Shown: in pieces, positions 7,335 through 13,513 of the stretch
How positions within the stretch are numbered: position 1 is the stretch's first letter
How the letters are laid out: each line of letters opens with the position of its first letter
DNA from: an uncultured bacterium
Lineage (GTDB): Bacteria > Verrucomicrobiota > Kiritimatiellia > RFP12 > UBA1067
Length of the DNA stretch: 13,513 bases
Reading direction: 5' to 3'
NCBI GenBank assembly: GCA_946401765.1
Contig: CAMIVJ010000034.1
Location: 1-13,513, forward strand
Notes under the pieces: generated by a model
What the model was told of the DNA's origin: nothing
Databases searched by the model: none
Seen by the model: the letters and a program-made list of their open reading frames with translations, nothing else
Program-made: the position numbers and the translations under genes

Positions 7335-7360
7335 AAATCTTTCCCTCTAAACTTAGTTTA

Positions 7361-7369
7361 TGTTATAAT
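7361..7369 (+). promoter_or_regulatory. Extended -10 promoter of the sialidase-like gene
   Basis: TGTTATAAT: a perfect TATAAT (7364-7369) with TGn before it and no recognisable -35. A start near 7376 leaves a leader of about 26 bases. GGAAAGG (7388-7394) lies 7 bases before the ATG. Confidence 0.6.
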
Positions 7370-7401
7370 TGGTCTGATCCTAAAAAAGGAAAGGCAAGCA
7401 G

Positions 7402-8478
7402 ATGAGACACATCCAATGTAACATAACCACACTTGCGGCCTTCATAACCACACTTGCGGTCTTCATAGCCTCAGGGACCGCCGTACAGACGGCGCCTATG
7501 GATACGTTCGGCGATGCAATAGTATCTGTCGTGCAGGATGTGGCAGGCTACAATTCATGGCCAATGATTCAGGCTTTTAACGGAAAGTTGGTGATCGCCT
7601 ACAGCAGAGGCTCCGGACACACAATCGACGAGGGGAAACGTGGTGTGTTCGCGCGTGTGTCGTCCGACGGCGGCAGAACATGGAGCACGGAGGTTTGCGT
7701 GGCCAACGACCCTGCCGTGGGAGAAGTGACGATCGGCAAGGGACTCGATTCCAATGGTGCGATGCTTCTATGGGTGCGCCGTTGGGGCAAGGAGAAAGGA
7801 CATGACCTATACCGCACTAAGGATGGCGTGAAGTTCAAGAAGATCGCCTCTCCTGTGCTCGACCCAATGCCCATGCAGATCACCGACGTCATCCATGTGC
7901 CAGGTATAGGCATAATGTCACTTTGGTTCGCGGGCAACTACCAGAATGGGCCGCACAGTTCATGGGGTTTACTCACGAGCGCCGACAACGGGCACACATG
8001 GAAACAGCGTACAGTAGAGAGGGACCTTGAGAAGACCGATTGGCCCACTGAACAGGCCGGCGTATGGCTAGAGAAAGGGCGCATACTGGTTGTAGCGCGA
8101 TCCGAAGGTGCTGGACACCAATTTCAGATTACCTCCAACGACAGCGGTGCCACATGGAAGCGTACAAAAACGAACATAACGGACGTGAACGCCTCCACAC
8201 CGAGCCTGATACTTGACCCAAACACTGGGCGTCTCTGGAACTACTACTACCATCGTGGCGCGAAAAAGATGAAGCGGCGAATCGTAGATGCGGAGTACAT
8301 CTTCGACCATCCAATGGAATGGCCCGAACCTGAGACGCTAGCGGAGGGACACGAAAAACGGTCTTACGACGCGGGAAACGTGAATGCAACGACCTTTGGC
8401 GGACAACACTTCTTGGCCACCTACACCGGCAGCGAAAATAATACGAGTGTTGTAGTGGTATCAGTAAAGGGCGAATAG
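7402..8478 (+). CDS. Secreted sialidase-like Asp-box (BNR) beta-propeller protein
   Basis: A 358-residue exported protein. The signal peptide spans residues 1 to about 30, and its hydrophobic core contains a duplicated heptapeptide (ITTLAAF, ITTLAVF). Three Asp-boxes mark propeller blades: SSDGGRTW (87-94), SADNGHTW (193-200) and SNDSGATW (245-252). It resembles exo-sialidase-like proteins, but I see no clear FRIP motif (YNSWPMI at 50-56 sits where one would expect it). True sialidase activity is therefore unproven; a binding protein or a hydrolase on another glycan is possible. The stop codon overlaps the left arm of a bulged hairpin (8467-8496). The gene has its own promoter and Shine-Dalgarno, has lower GC than its neighbours, and is bracketed by REP-type palindromes, so it was probably acquired laterally. 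Confidence 0.75.
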   Translation: MRHIQCNITTLAAFITTLAVFIASGTAVQTAPMDTFGDAIVSVVQDVAGYNSWPMIQAFNGKLVIAYSRGSGHTIDEGKRGVFARVSSDGGRTWSTEVCVANDPAVGEVTIGKGLDSNGAMLLWVRRWGKEKGHDLYRTKDGVKFKKIASPVLDPMPMQITDVIHVPGIGIMSLWFAGNYQNGPHSSWGLLTSADNGHTWKQRTVERDLEKTDWPTEQAGVWLEKGRILVVARSEGAGHQFQITSNDSGATWKRTKTNITDVNASTPSLILDPNTGRLWNYYYHRGAKKMKRRIVDAEYIFDHPMEWPEPETLAEGHEKRSYDAGNVNATTFGGQHFLATYTGSENNTSVVVVSVKGE

Positions 8479-8496
8479 GCTGGCGACATTCGCCTT
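8467..8496 (+). terminator. Possible weak terminator hairpin after the sialidase-like gene
   Basis: AAGGGCGAAT (8467-8476) pairs with ATTCGCCTT (8488-8496) with one bulged G and an 11-base loop. No T-tract follows, so intrinsic termination is doubtful. A second small inverted pair (GTTGAA 8498-8503, TTCAAC 8516-8521) and the palindrome at 8520-8534 follow. Confidence 0.3.
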
Positions 8497-8519
8497 AGTT
8501 GAATACGATAATTCCTTCA

Positions 8520-8534
8520 ACAGGGACTGTCCCC
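8520..8534 (+). repeat. REP-type palindrome, exact inverted copy of 7285-7299
   Basis: ACAGGGACTGTCCCC is identical over 15 bases to the reverse complement of 7285-7299. It lies between the sialidase-like gene and the HAD phosphatase promoter and marks the right end of the lower-GC segment. An 8-base direct repeat TGCGATTC (8536-8543, 8546-8553) follows directly. Confidence 0.7.
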
Positions 8535-8572
8535 TTGCGATTCCATGCGATTCTCCACCCACTCACAGCTTC

Positions 8573-8601
8573 TTGACACGAGCGGCGCTTTCGCGTACAC
8601 T
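8573..8601 (+). promoter_or_regulatory. Sigma-70-type promoter of the HAD phosphatase
   Basis: TTGACA (8573-8578), exactly 17 bases, then TACACT (8596-8601). The predicted start near 8608 is followed by AGGAGC (8611-8616), 9 bases before the ATG at 8626. This is the only promoter here with a consensus -35, and the only one without TGn. It rules out the longer reading frame starting at 8545, which would begin upstream of the promoter. Confidence 0.75.
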
Positions 8602-8625
8602 ATTCGCGACAGGAGCAACCAGACA

Positions 8626-9273
8626 ATGAACGCAGTATTCTTCGACATGGACGGCACGCTCATCGACTCTCGCGCCGACCTCGCAGCCACGGTGAACTTC
8701 ACCCGCGCGGCACTCTCTCTCGCCCCAATCCCGCAGGAGGCCGCCATCGCATGCGTGGGTCGCGGCGCGCGCTTCCTCCTCGAAAACGCCATTCCCGAGG
8801 CATCCTCGCGCTTTGACGAGGTCTGGCCCATCTTCACAGAACAGTACCGCCTGCACATGCTCGACGCAACTACGCTCTACCCTTCCGTACGCTCCACTCT
8901 CGCCGAGCTCCACGACCGCGGCTGGCTCATGGGCATCAGCACAAACAAGCCCGCATTCGCCACGCGCGCCATACTCGAACACTTCGGCATCGCCCGATAT
9001 TTCGGCGCGGCCATCGTCGCCGGCGGAGACTGCGAGGAGATGAAGCCCAGCGCCGCGCCACTCCGCCTCGCCGCCTCGCGCATGCGCGGCCACCGCCTGT
9101 CGTCGCACGACTGGATGGTGGGCGACAACTGGACGGACATGGATTCCGGCGCAAACGCCGGCATCAAGACGGCCTTCTGCACCTACGGCTTTGGACGCCT
9201 CGGCGAATCACGCTACAACATCAAGATCAACCGCCTAGACGAACTCCTGCGCCACTGCCGCGCAGAAGACTAG
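8626..9273 (+). CDS. HAD-superfamily phosphatase, phosphoglycolate-phosphatase-like
   Basis: A 215-residue cytoplasmic Mg-dependent phosphatase. Motif I is FFDMDGTLIDS (5-15; nucleophile D7, acid D9), motif II GISTNKP (T106), motif III K140 in EEMKPSAAP, and motif IV MVGDNWTDMDSGANAG (D167, D171). An alpha-helical C1-type cap lies at about residues 15-85. The motif pattern is that of the Gph/PGP group (2-phosphoglycolate, formed in DNA repair), but related enzymes have other sugar-phosphate or nucleotide substrates, so no symbol is given. The start at 8626 is chosen because promoter and RBS lie just upstream and the protein then starts directly at motif I. The TAG at 9271-9273 overlaps the stop of convergent gluQ. 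Confidence 0.88.
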   Translation: MNAVFFDMDGTLIDSRADLAATVNFTRAALSLAPIPQEAAIACVGRGARFLLENAIPEASSRFDEVWPIFTEQYRLHMLDATTLYPSVRSTLAELHDRGWLMGISTNKPAFATRAILEHFGIARYFGAAIVAGGDCEEMKPSAAPLRLAASRMRGHRLSSHDWMVGDNWTDMDSGANAGIKTAFCTYGFGRLGESRYNIKINRLDELLRHCRAED

Positions 9274-10217
9274 ACCGCAGCCCCATCGCGCCACACGGCC
9301 GGCGAGTGCGGGATCGCATCAAGCGTGAACACGTCCAGTAGATCTCGCAGCGAAACAGGTTCGCCACCTCCCCAGCCGCATGTGGCGGCAAGGCGGCCGA
9401 TGATCTCCTCTGGACGCATCCCCGAGGCGCGGTATGACGCGATGCGCGTATCGCCGTGTCTCTTCGCGAGGCGCCGTCCATCCTCCCCCACCACAAGCGG
9501 CACATGGCAGTATGCAGGCGGCTCGATCCCAAGCGCGCGGCACACGAGAACCTGCGCAGGCGTGGCCGCGAGAAGATCGTCCCCTCGCACCACCTCTGTC
9601 ACGCCCATCGCAGCGTCGTCAACCGCAACGGCAAGCGTGTAGCCCGCTCCAAACTCGTCGCGCGCGAGCGGGAAGTCGCCGAACGTGCGCGCCACGTTCT
9701 GCTCGAAGTCACCCGCGAACGCATCGCGGAACACCACTTTCTCGCCTTCATCCACGCGGAAACGCCAGCACGGGATGCGTGCTGTACCCTGCGCGCGCAG
9801 ATGGTCGATCGCCGCATTCCATGTGGCGAAGCGTCCCCTGCAAATGCCGGGATAGAAAAGCTGCTCGCCGTCATGCGGCGCGCTCTGCGCCGTCTCGACG
9901 TCACGCCGCGAACACACGCACGGATAGGCACGTCCGGCAGCGACAAGTTTCTCAAGCGCCTCGCGGTAGAACTGCCTGCGTTCGCTCTGCACATACTCCT
10001 CGTCCCAGTCAAAGCCCAGCCAGCGCAGATCTTCCACGGCTGCCGTGGCGGCGCCTGGCTTGTCGCGCGGATGGTCGAGATCCTCCATGCGGAACACAAC
10101 CTTCCCGCCCTGCGAACGTGCGCGCAGCCACGCGATCATGAATGTGCGCGCGTTTCCAAGATGCAACGCGCCCGTGGGCGACGGGGCGAGGCGCCCCACG
10201 TAGGCGCACGAGATCAT
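9270..10217 (-). CDS. gluQ: Glutamyl-Q tRNA(Asp) synthetase
   Basis: A 315-residue truncated paralogue of glutamyl-tRNA synthetase. It attaches glutamate to queuosine at position 34 of tRNA(Asp) instead of charging a 3' end. The class I signature is RLAPSPTGALHLGNART (9-25) and the KMSKS-equivalent is LAKRHGDT (250-257). The zinc site is complete as C100-x-C102, Y122 and C126 (YPCVCSRR, FYPGICRGR), which separates it from ordinary GluRS. No anticodon-binding domain follows, as expected. The start at 10217 is chosen over a longer frame because the family begins right at this Met and its ATG overlaps the upstream protease stop as ATGA. Co-transcription with the secreted protease is therefore likely. 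The organism must make or import queuosine; no queuosine-pathway gene is in the window. Confidence 0.92.
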   Translation of the reverse strand: MISCAYVGRLAPSPTGALHLGNARTFMIAWLRARSQGGKVVFRMEDLDHPRDKPGAATAAVEDLRWLGFDWDEEYVQSERRQFYREALEKLVAAGRAYPCVCSRRDVETAQSAPHDGEQLFYPGICRGRFATWNAAIDHLRAQGTARIPCWRFRVDEGEKVVFRDAFAGDFEQNVARTFGDFPLARDEFGAGYTLAVAVDDAAMGVTEVVRGDDLLAATPAQVLVCRALGIEPPAYCHVPLVVGEDGRRLAKRHGDTRIASYRASGMRPEEIIGRLAATCGWGGGEPVSLRDLLDVFTLDAIPHSPAVWRDGAAV

Positions 10218-12556
10218 TTCTTCGAGAACGACGTTGTGGAGGGAATCGGCGAGTAAAATACGAGGCGCGCGGAGACAACGTAGTCGAAGAGCTGCTCGAG
10301 CTTGTAGTCGCCGTCGCGGCAAAGGCCGCGGTCAGTGCCGGACGGAAACGAGGCGTGGAATGTATCGTCCCCCGAATAGCCGTCGATGATCGCGATGTCA
10401 AGCGGATAGTATGTGCCGGTGTCGGGCGGCACGATCTGGTTCTCGCGCACTAGCAGCACAGGACGCGAAAGCGCCACCGACTCGCGTATCTTGCGCGAGA
10501 AGGCGGTCACCGACTCCTTCGACACTGGAATCACAACGTCCTTAGACGAGCGCAGGCCCAGCGCCGTGCAGAACGTCTTGTCCCACTGCCTGTCGAATTC
10601 GCGCTGCTTCAGGCCCGCCCTCTTCACAAGGTCCTCCATCTTCCCCTTGAGCGTGTTCACCTCGGCGAGGCGGAATTCGGGACGGTTCTCGGATGGATCC
10701 ACATGAACGCGCGTGAGGTCAAACGGAACGCGGCCCTTCGTGTGCCCCGGCAATGCGCGGTAGTAGGCGGCGATTGACATGAACGCGAGCAGCGGATTCG
10801 AGGTGATGTGCACGTCGCCTCGGTCGCCGAAATACCATCTGTTGAAGTAGAAGTTGCCGCGGATCTTGTCCGTGAGAAGCGGCGGCACGCTGTCGGGCAC
10901 ATCGTCGAGCAGGGGCAGCGTCACCTTCTTCTCCTCCTCGCTGTAGTTCACGCCGTTCGCGTTGCGGGCGTATGCGCGCACGTAGTATGTCTTGCCGGGC
11001 AGGAGCTCGAGGATGCGTCCGTCGTAGCGGTCGCGGTGATAGAGAGGGAAGCGGCGGCGAGAGACGGTGGGATGCGGCGCCATGTCGTAGCAGAAGCCGT
11101 ACTCGGTGAGAAGCGGCTCTCCGCGGTAGCGAACGTCGCAGTGCGCGCGGAAGCTCGTGGGCAGAAGCTCGTCCACCTCAGTGAGAGCGATCTTCGGGAG
11201 AAGGCTCGCCGACGCGTCGCGGGAAGAAAGCTTCTTCTTCTCCACCTCGAGATCGAAAGTGGCGGTGCCATCGGAAAGGCGGATGTTGCGCACGGCTATT
11301 CCGGCGGGGAGGAGGTTTGGAAGGACTGCGGCCGGATCTGATCCGGAGTCGAACACGTCGCCGTCCCTGAAGTACGCGGATCCTCCGCCCGTGGCGCGGT
11401 GCCACTGGTCGCCGGGACGGTACGTGTAGCACAGATCGGGCGGACCCATCATCGGCGACGAGAACGTGACGTTGATCACATGGATGAGCAGACCGTCGTT
11501 GCTCTCAGAGCCTATCGGCGGCTTCTCGTTCTTCGCGTACTCGATGCAGAATAGGTAGTTTGGATGCGCGGACGGAACGAAGCATCCAAGCGCCTTGTCC
11601 TCTGCGGGATTGGTGGCGCGCGGATAAAGCGTGACGGGGCCGCTCTGCGTGATCATCGGATATGCGGTGGCGGGCAGGAACGCCTGGTAGATGTAGCGGC
11701 AGTAGGCGGGGCCGGTGGGTCCCCACGACCAGGGAAGGGACGGACTTCCGGGCATTCCGTCATACTTCTCGGTGGCGTGGTAGAAGTCGGGCGCGCCAAG
11801 CACGTGCCCAAGCTCGTGCACGAGCGTGCCGCCGTCGCCAGGATAGAACACCTGCGGGATGCTGTTAGGCCAGAGAGGATCACGCCAGGGGATCGGCGGC
11901 TTGTAGAGGCCGATTTCGTCCTTGTTGTCCTTCTTCGGATAATGCGGCCTCAACAGGACTTCCACCTTGTCGGACGCAAGCTGCTTGCAGTACACGTAGC
12001 ACGTCACGCTCGCCTTGCCGCTCGGCGAGCCTTCCAGATAGGGGGAACGCTTGGCCGCGGCAAGGGCGGCCGAGCGCAGCTGGGCGGCGCGCGCGCCGCC
12101 TTCGTCGCCGTGGAAGCCGATGCGATTCGAGAACGTGTTGTGGCGGCAGTACCACCCGAGCGGGTGCGGGGCGGGATACGTGCGGGCGTAGGCGCGCAGC
12201 ACGGGCCAGGTGATGTTCTGCGAGTACTCCTTGAAGTAGTCGGTGATTGTGCTGCCGCGCACGCGGGCAAGATCCTTCACAGCCTGTGCGATGTCTATGT
12301 CGGCGCAGTCGGGGAACGTGATGAAGATCACATCCACTATGAACTCGCCTGTGAACACCGGCGTTGTGCGCTTGGGCGCGAACGACGAAGCCGTGGTCTT
12401 GGAAGCGGACGGCGGTTTTCTGTGGTCTGAATGCCAGCCCCTGCGCCCGTCACCCGCAGGCGCCTTAGACGGCGTCTTGGAAGTACCCTTCGCGGGCGCG
12501 GCGAAAGCGGCGATTGACATCAACGCCGCCATGCATACGAGAAACCTCTTCATCAT
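10214..12556 (-). CDS. Secreted M6-like metalloprotease with FN3-like and C10-like domains
   Basis: A 780-residue exported protein: signal peptide (KRFLVCMAALMSIAAFAAPA, 3-22), a low-complexity A/K/S/P linker (23-66), and a peptidase region of about 67-440. The zinc site is HELGHVLGAPDFYH (247-260; H247, E248 and H251, with D257 or H260 as third ligand), close to M6 immune-inhibitor-type proteases. Residues 452-547 resemble an FN3 module (LLPGKTYYVRAYARNANGVNYSEE). Residues 581-768 resemble a streptopain/C10 papain-like domain (LLAFMSIAAYYRALP, then IAIIDGYSGDDTFHASF). There the expected catalytic Cys aligns with P588 and the His with D720, so this part is probably non-catalytic (inference). 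AAGGAG lies 7 bases before the ATG at 12556; Met2 at 12553 is an alternative. It lies 76 bases after the pseudopilin gene. Confidence 0.8.
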   Translation of the reverse strand: MMKRFLVCMAALMSIAAFAAPAKGTSKTPSKAPAGDGRRGWHSDHRKPPSASKTTASSFAPKRTTPVFTGEFIVDVIFITFPDCADIDIAQAVKDLARVRGSTITDYFKEYSQNITWPVLRAYARTYPAPHPLGWYCRHNTFSNRIGFHGDEGGARAAQLRSAALAAAKRSPYLEGSPSGKASVTCYVYCKQLASDKVEVLLRPHYPKKDNKDEIGLYKPPIPWRDPLWPNSIPQVFYPGDGGTLVHELGHVLGAPDFYHATEKYDGMPGSPSLPWSWGPTGPAYCRYIYQAFLPATAYPMITQSGPVTLYPRATNPAEDKALGCFVPSAHPNYLFCIEYAKNEKPPIGSESNDGLLIHVINVTFSSPMMGPPDLCYTYRPGDQWHRATGGGSAYFRDGDVFDSGSDPAAVLPNLLPAGIAVRNIRLSDGTATFDLEVEKKKLSSRDASASLLPKIALTEVDELLPTSFRAHCDVRYRGEPLLTEYGFCYDMAPHPTVSRRRFPLYHRDRYDGRILELLPGKTYYVRAYARNANGVNYSEEEKKVTLPLLDDVPDSVPPLLTDKIRGNFYFNRWYFGDRGDVHITSNPLLAFMSIAAYYRALPGHTKGRVPFDLTRVHVDPSENRPEFRLAEVNTLKGKMEDLVKRAGLKQREFDRQWDKTFCTALGLRSSKDVVIPVSKESVTAFSRKIRESVALSRPVLLVRENQIVPPDTGTYYPLDIAIIDGYSGDDTFHASFPSGTDRGLCRDGDYKLEQLFDYVVSARLVFYSPIPSTTSFSKK

Positions 12557-12632
12557 CCACCTTCTCCTTCTGTCTTTTCTTCTCTTGCCTAATTCTTCTA
12601 CCTATTCACTATTCACCATCACCTATTACCTG

Positions 12633-13513
12633 CTAACGCATCGGCCCCATTGGACCGCCGCCGCCCATTCCACCAGGGCCACCGCCGCCCATTCCACCGG
12701 GGCCGCCGCCACCCATTCCGCCACGACCTCCACCACCCATTCCGCCAGAACCTCCGCCCTGGCCTCTTGAACCTCCAGAAGAGCCGCCCCTGTTCGTACC
12801 GCTGCTATTGGAATCGTTCCTCCCTCTGCCCTTGCCGGCGGAGTCGAGCGAGAACGGCTTCTGCGAAAGCTTCCACACGGGAATCTCCACGACGCGAAGA
12901 ATCGGAAGCGGCTCGTCGCCCCTCTCCGGCGGCTTCACGCGGAACGTGATCTTCACGCGGTATGGAACGCAGTTCGAGGTGTCCCACGTCTCATCCCACT
13001 TCGGCTGGCCGTCCTCCTCGGTCTGCTGCGCGTCCTTCTGCACCACGCAGTCGAAGCCGATGATGTCCTCGACGAGCAGGAACTCCTCGCCGTACTCCTC
13101 GTCGTCGAAGTTGTCGTTGCCCTCCTCGGAGAAGAGGTCAGGATTCCACACGCGCGCCCAGAGGCCGGCGGGCTCCTCTATGTTCGTGCCGGTACGCACG
13201 CGTGGCTTGTCCTCCACCCAAAGGCGCACGCGGTGCGAGGTCTCGGCGAGCACCGACTTGTCGCCTACGATAGAGTTGCCGAGCTTAGTCCACTCCACCA
13301 CGTCGCTCGAGGAAGCGTCCTCGCCTTCGCCGTTGTCATAGAGGGCGAGGCCCCATTCGTCCTTCTGGTTGCCGTCGGCCGGATAGTACGCGCTTCTAAG
13401 GCCGCTCACGATCTGGTTGAGCGCGTAGTCGACGGTCTGCATCTGCTCTGCGACGACAGTCGCCTTCTTCCACGAGTTGGTGACGCTTGAGAACACCACG
13501 CTCGTCACCACCG
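12633..13513 (-). CDS. GspJ-like type II secretion pseudopilin, 5' end outside the window
   Basis: About 293 residues are visible, starting inside the protein at the right edge; a GTG there (13511) is probably an internal Val codon. The first part (VVTSVVFSSVTNSWKKATVVAEQMQ in short) looks like the end of the pseudopilin N-terminal helix. It is followed by the DYALNQIVSGLRSAYYPADG region and a minor-pseudopilin beta-domain (VVEWTKLGNSIVGD, RVRLWVEDKP, VEDIIGFDC, YRVKITFRVKPP, RVVEIPVWKL), as in GspJ. The prepilin peptidase motif G-F-T-L-I-E would lie just outside. From about residue 225 the protein has a Ser/Asn/Gly linker and then four octads of the form MGGGG(P/R)GG, ending PMGPMR. There is an acidic stretch (NDNFDDEEYGEE). 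The GspJ assignment is likely but not certain; another prepilin-like protein is possible. Confidence 0.7.
   Translation of the reverse strand, partial: VVTSVVFSSVTNSWKKATVVAEQMQTVDYALNQIVSGLRSAYYPADGNQKDEWGLALYDNGEGEDASSSDVVEWTKLGNSIVGDKSVLAETSHRVRLWVEDKPRVRTGTNIEEPAGLWARVWNPDLFSEEGNDNFDDEEYGEEFLLVEDIIGFDCVVQKDAQQTEEDGQPKWDETWDTSNCVPYRVKITFRVKPPERGDEPLPILRVVEIPVWKLSQKPFSLDSAGKGRGRNDSNSSGTNRGGSSGGSRGQGGGSGGMGGGGRGGMGGGGPGGMGGGGPGGMGGGGPMGPMR
12650..12760 (-). repeat. 24-base tandem repeats encoding a Gly/Met octapeptide
   Basis: About four in-frame copies of a 24-base unit starting CCGCCGCCCATTCC on the plus strand encode MGGGG(P/R)GG at the end of the pseudopilin. The copies near the stop codon are the most alike; those further in have changed at synonymous and P/R positions. 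Confidence 0.8.

Larger units (their letters stand above)
7245..8534. mobile_element. Putative REP-bounded insertion carrying the sialidase-like gene
   Basis: The segment starts where the esterase reading frame loses homology (about 7240-7247) and ends at ACAGGGACTGTCCCC (8520-8534). That end sequence is the exact reverse complement of 7285-7299 inside the REPIN-like hairpin. The enclosed gene has GC of 33/60, 31/60 and 32/60 in the lines starting at 7981, 8161 and 8221. The following phosphatase gene has 44/60 in the line starting at 9001. There is no transposase and no clear target duplication. It may therefore be a passive cassette, or two independent REP insertions around a transferred gene. 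Confidence 0.4.

Noticed and set aside
8545..8625. Longer N-terminus for the HAD phosphatase starting at 8545
   Set aside because: It begins upstream of a TTGACA-17-TACACT promoter and adds 27 residues before motif I; the ATG at 8626 has a proper RBS.
10218..10322. Longer N-terminus for gluQ starting at 10322
   Set aside because: The added 35 residues are Arg/Leu-rich and are the shadow of the protease C-terminus; the family starts at the Met at 10217, which is coupled by ATGA.
13509..13511. GTG at the right edge as start of the pseudopilin gene
   Set aside because: The visible sequence starts at the end of what looks like the N-terminal helix and lacks the prepilin peptidase site, so the real start lies outside the window.

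Overview
This window looks like a chromosomal segment of an uncultured Gram-negative bacterium of the PVC group, most likely the Verrucomicrobiota/Kiritimatiellae line found in guts and rumens. That placement is inference. It rests on the mix of a type II-secretion pseudopilin, secreted parallel beta-helix glycosidase-like and Asp-box proteins, a secreted M6 metalloprotease, GluQ-RS, and GC-rich coding with many antisense shadow ORFs. No rRNA, tRNA or CRISPR array was seen.

Left part (1-4370, all minus strand): a tight housekeeping operon read right to left. It holds a UPF0237 ACT-domain protein, a UPF0210/PFL-like protein, a GMP synthetase (guaA) and dihydroxy-acid dehydratase (ilvD, which runs off the left edge). 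Gaps are 2, 25 and 2 bases. The GMP synthetase is about 85-95 residues short because the part of the amidotransferase domain carrying the catalytic Cys and His-Glu is missing, so it should depend on ammonia or on a separate glutaminase. The operon promoter lies so close to the first ATG that its mRNA may be leaderless.

Middle part (4398-8534): a secreted GH141-like beta-helix protein (minus) and an esterase-like gene (plus) diverge from two back-to-back extended -10 promoters that form an inverted repeat. The esterase is only an N-terminal stub. Its frame runs into a REPIN-like pair of GGGACTGT(T/C)CCC palindromes and stops. Beyond it lies a secreted sialidase-like (Asp-box) gene of visibly lower GC, flanked by a perfect 15-base inverted copy of the same palindrome. 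This is best read as an insertion that destroyed the esterase and brought in, or carries, the sialidase-like gene.

Right part (8573-13513): a HAD phosphatase with a textbook promoter (plus) ends tail-to-tail with gluQ (minus), the two stop codons sharing the tetramer CTAG. gluQ overlaps by ATGA the end of a large secreted M6 metalloprotease. That protease carries an FN3-like module and what looks like a catalytically dead streptopain (C10)-like C-terminal domain. Upstream of it lies the 3' part of a GspJ-like pseudopilin gene with a Gly/Met-rich octapeptide tail, cut by the right edge of the window.
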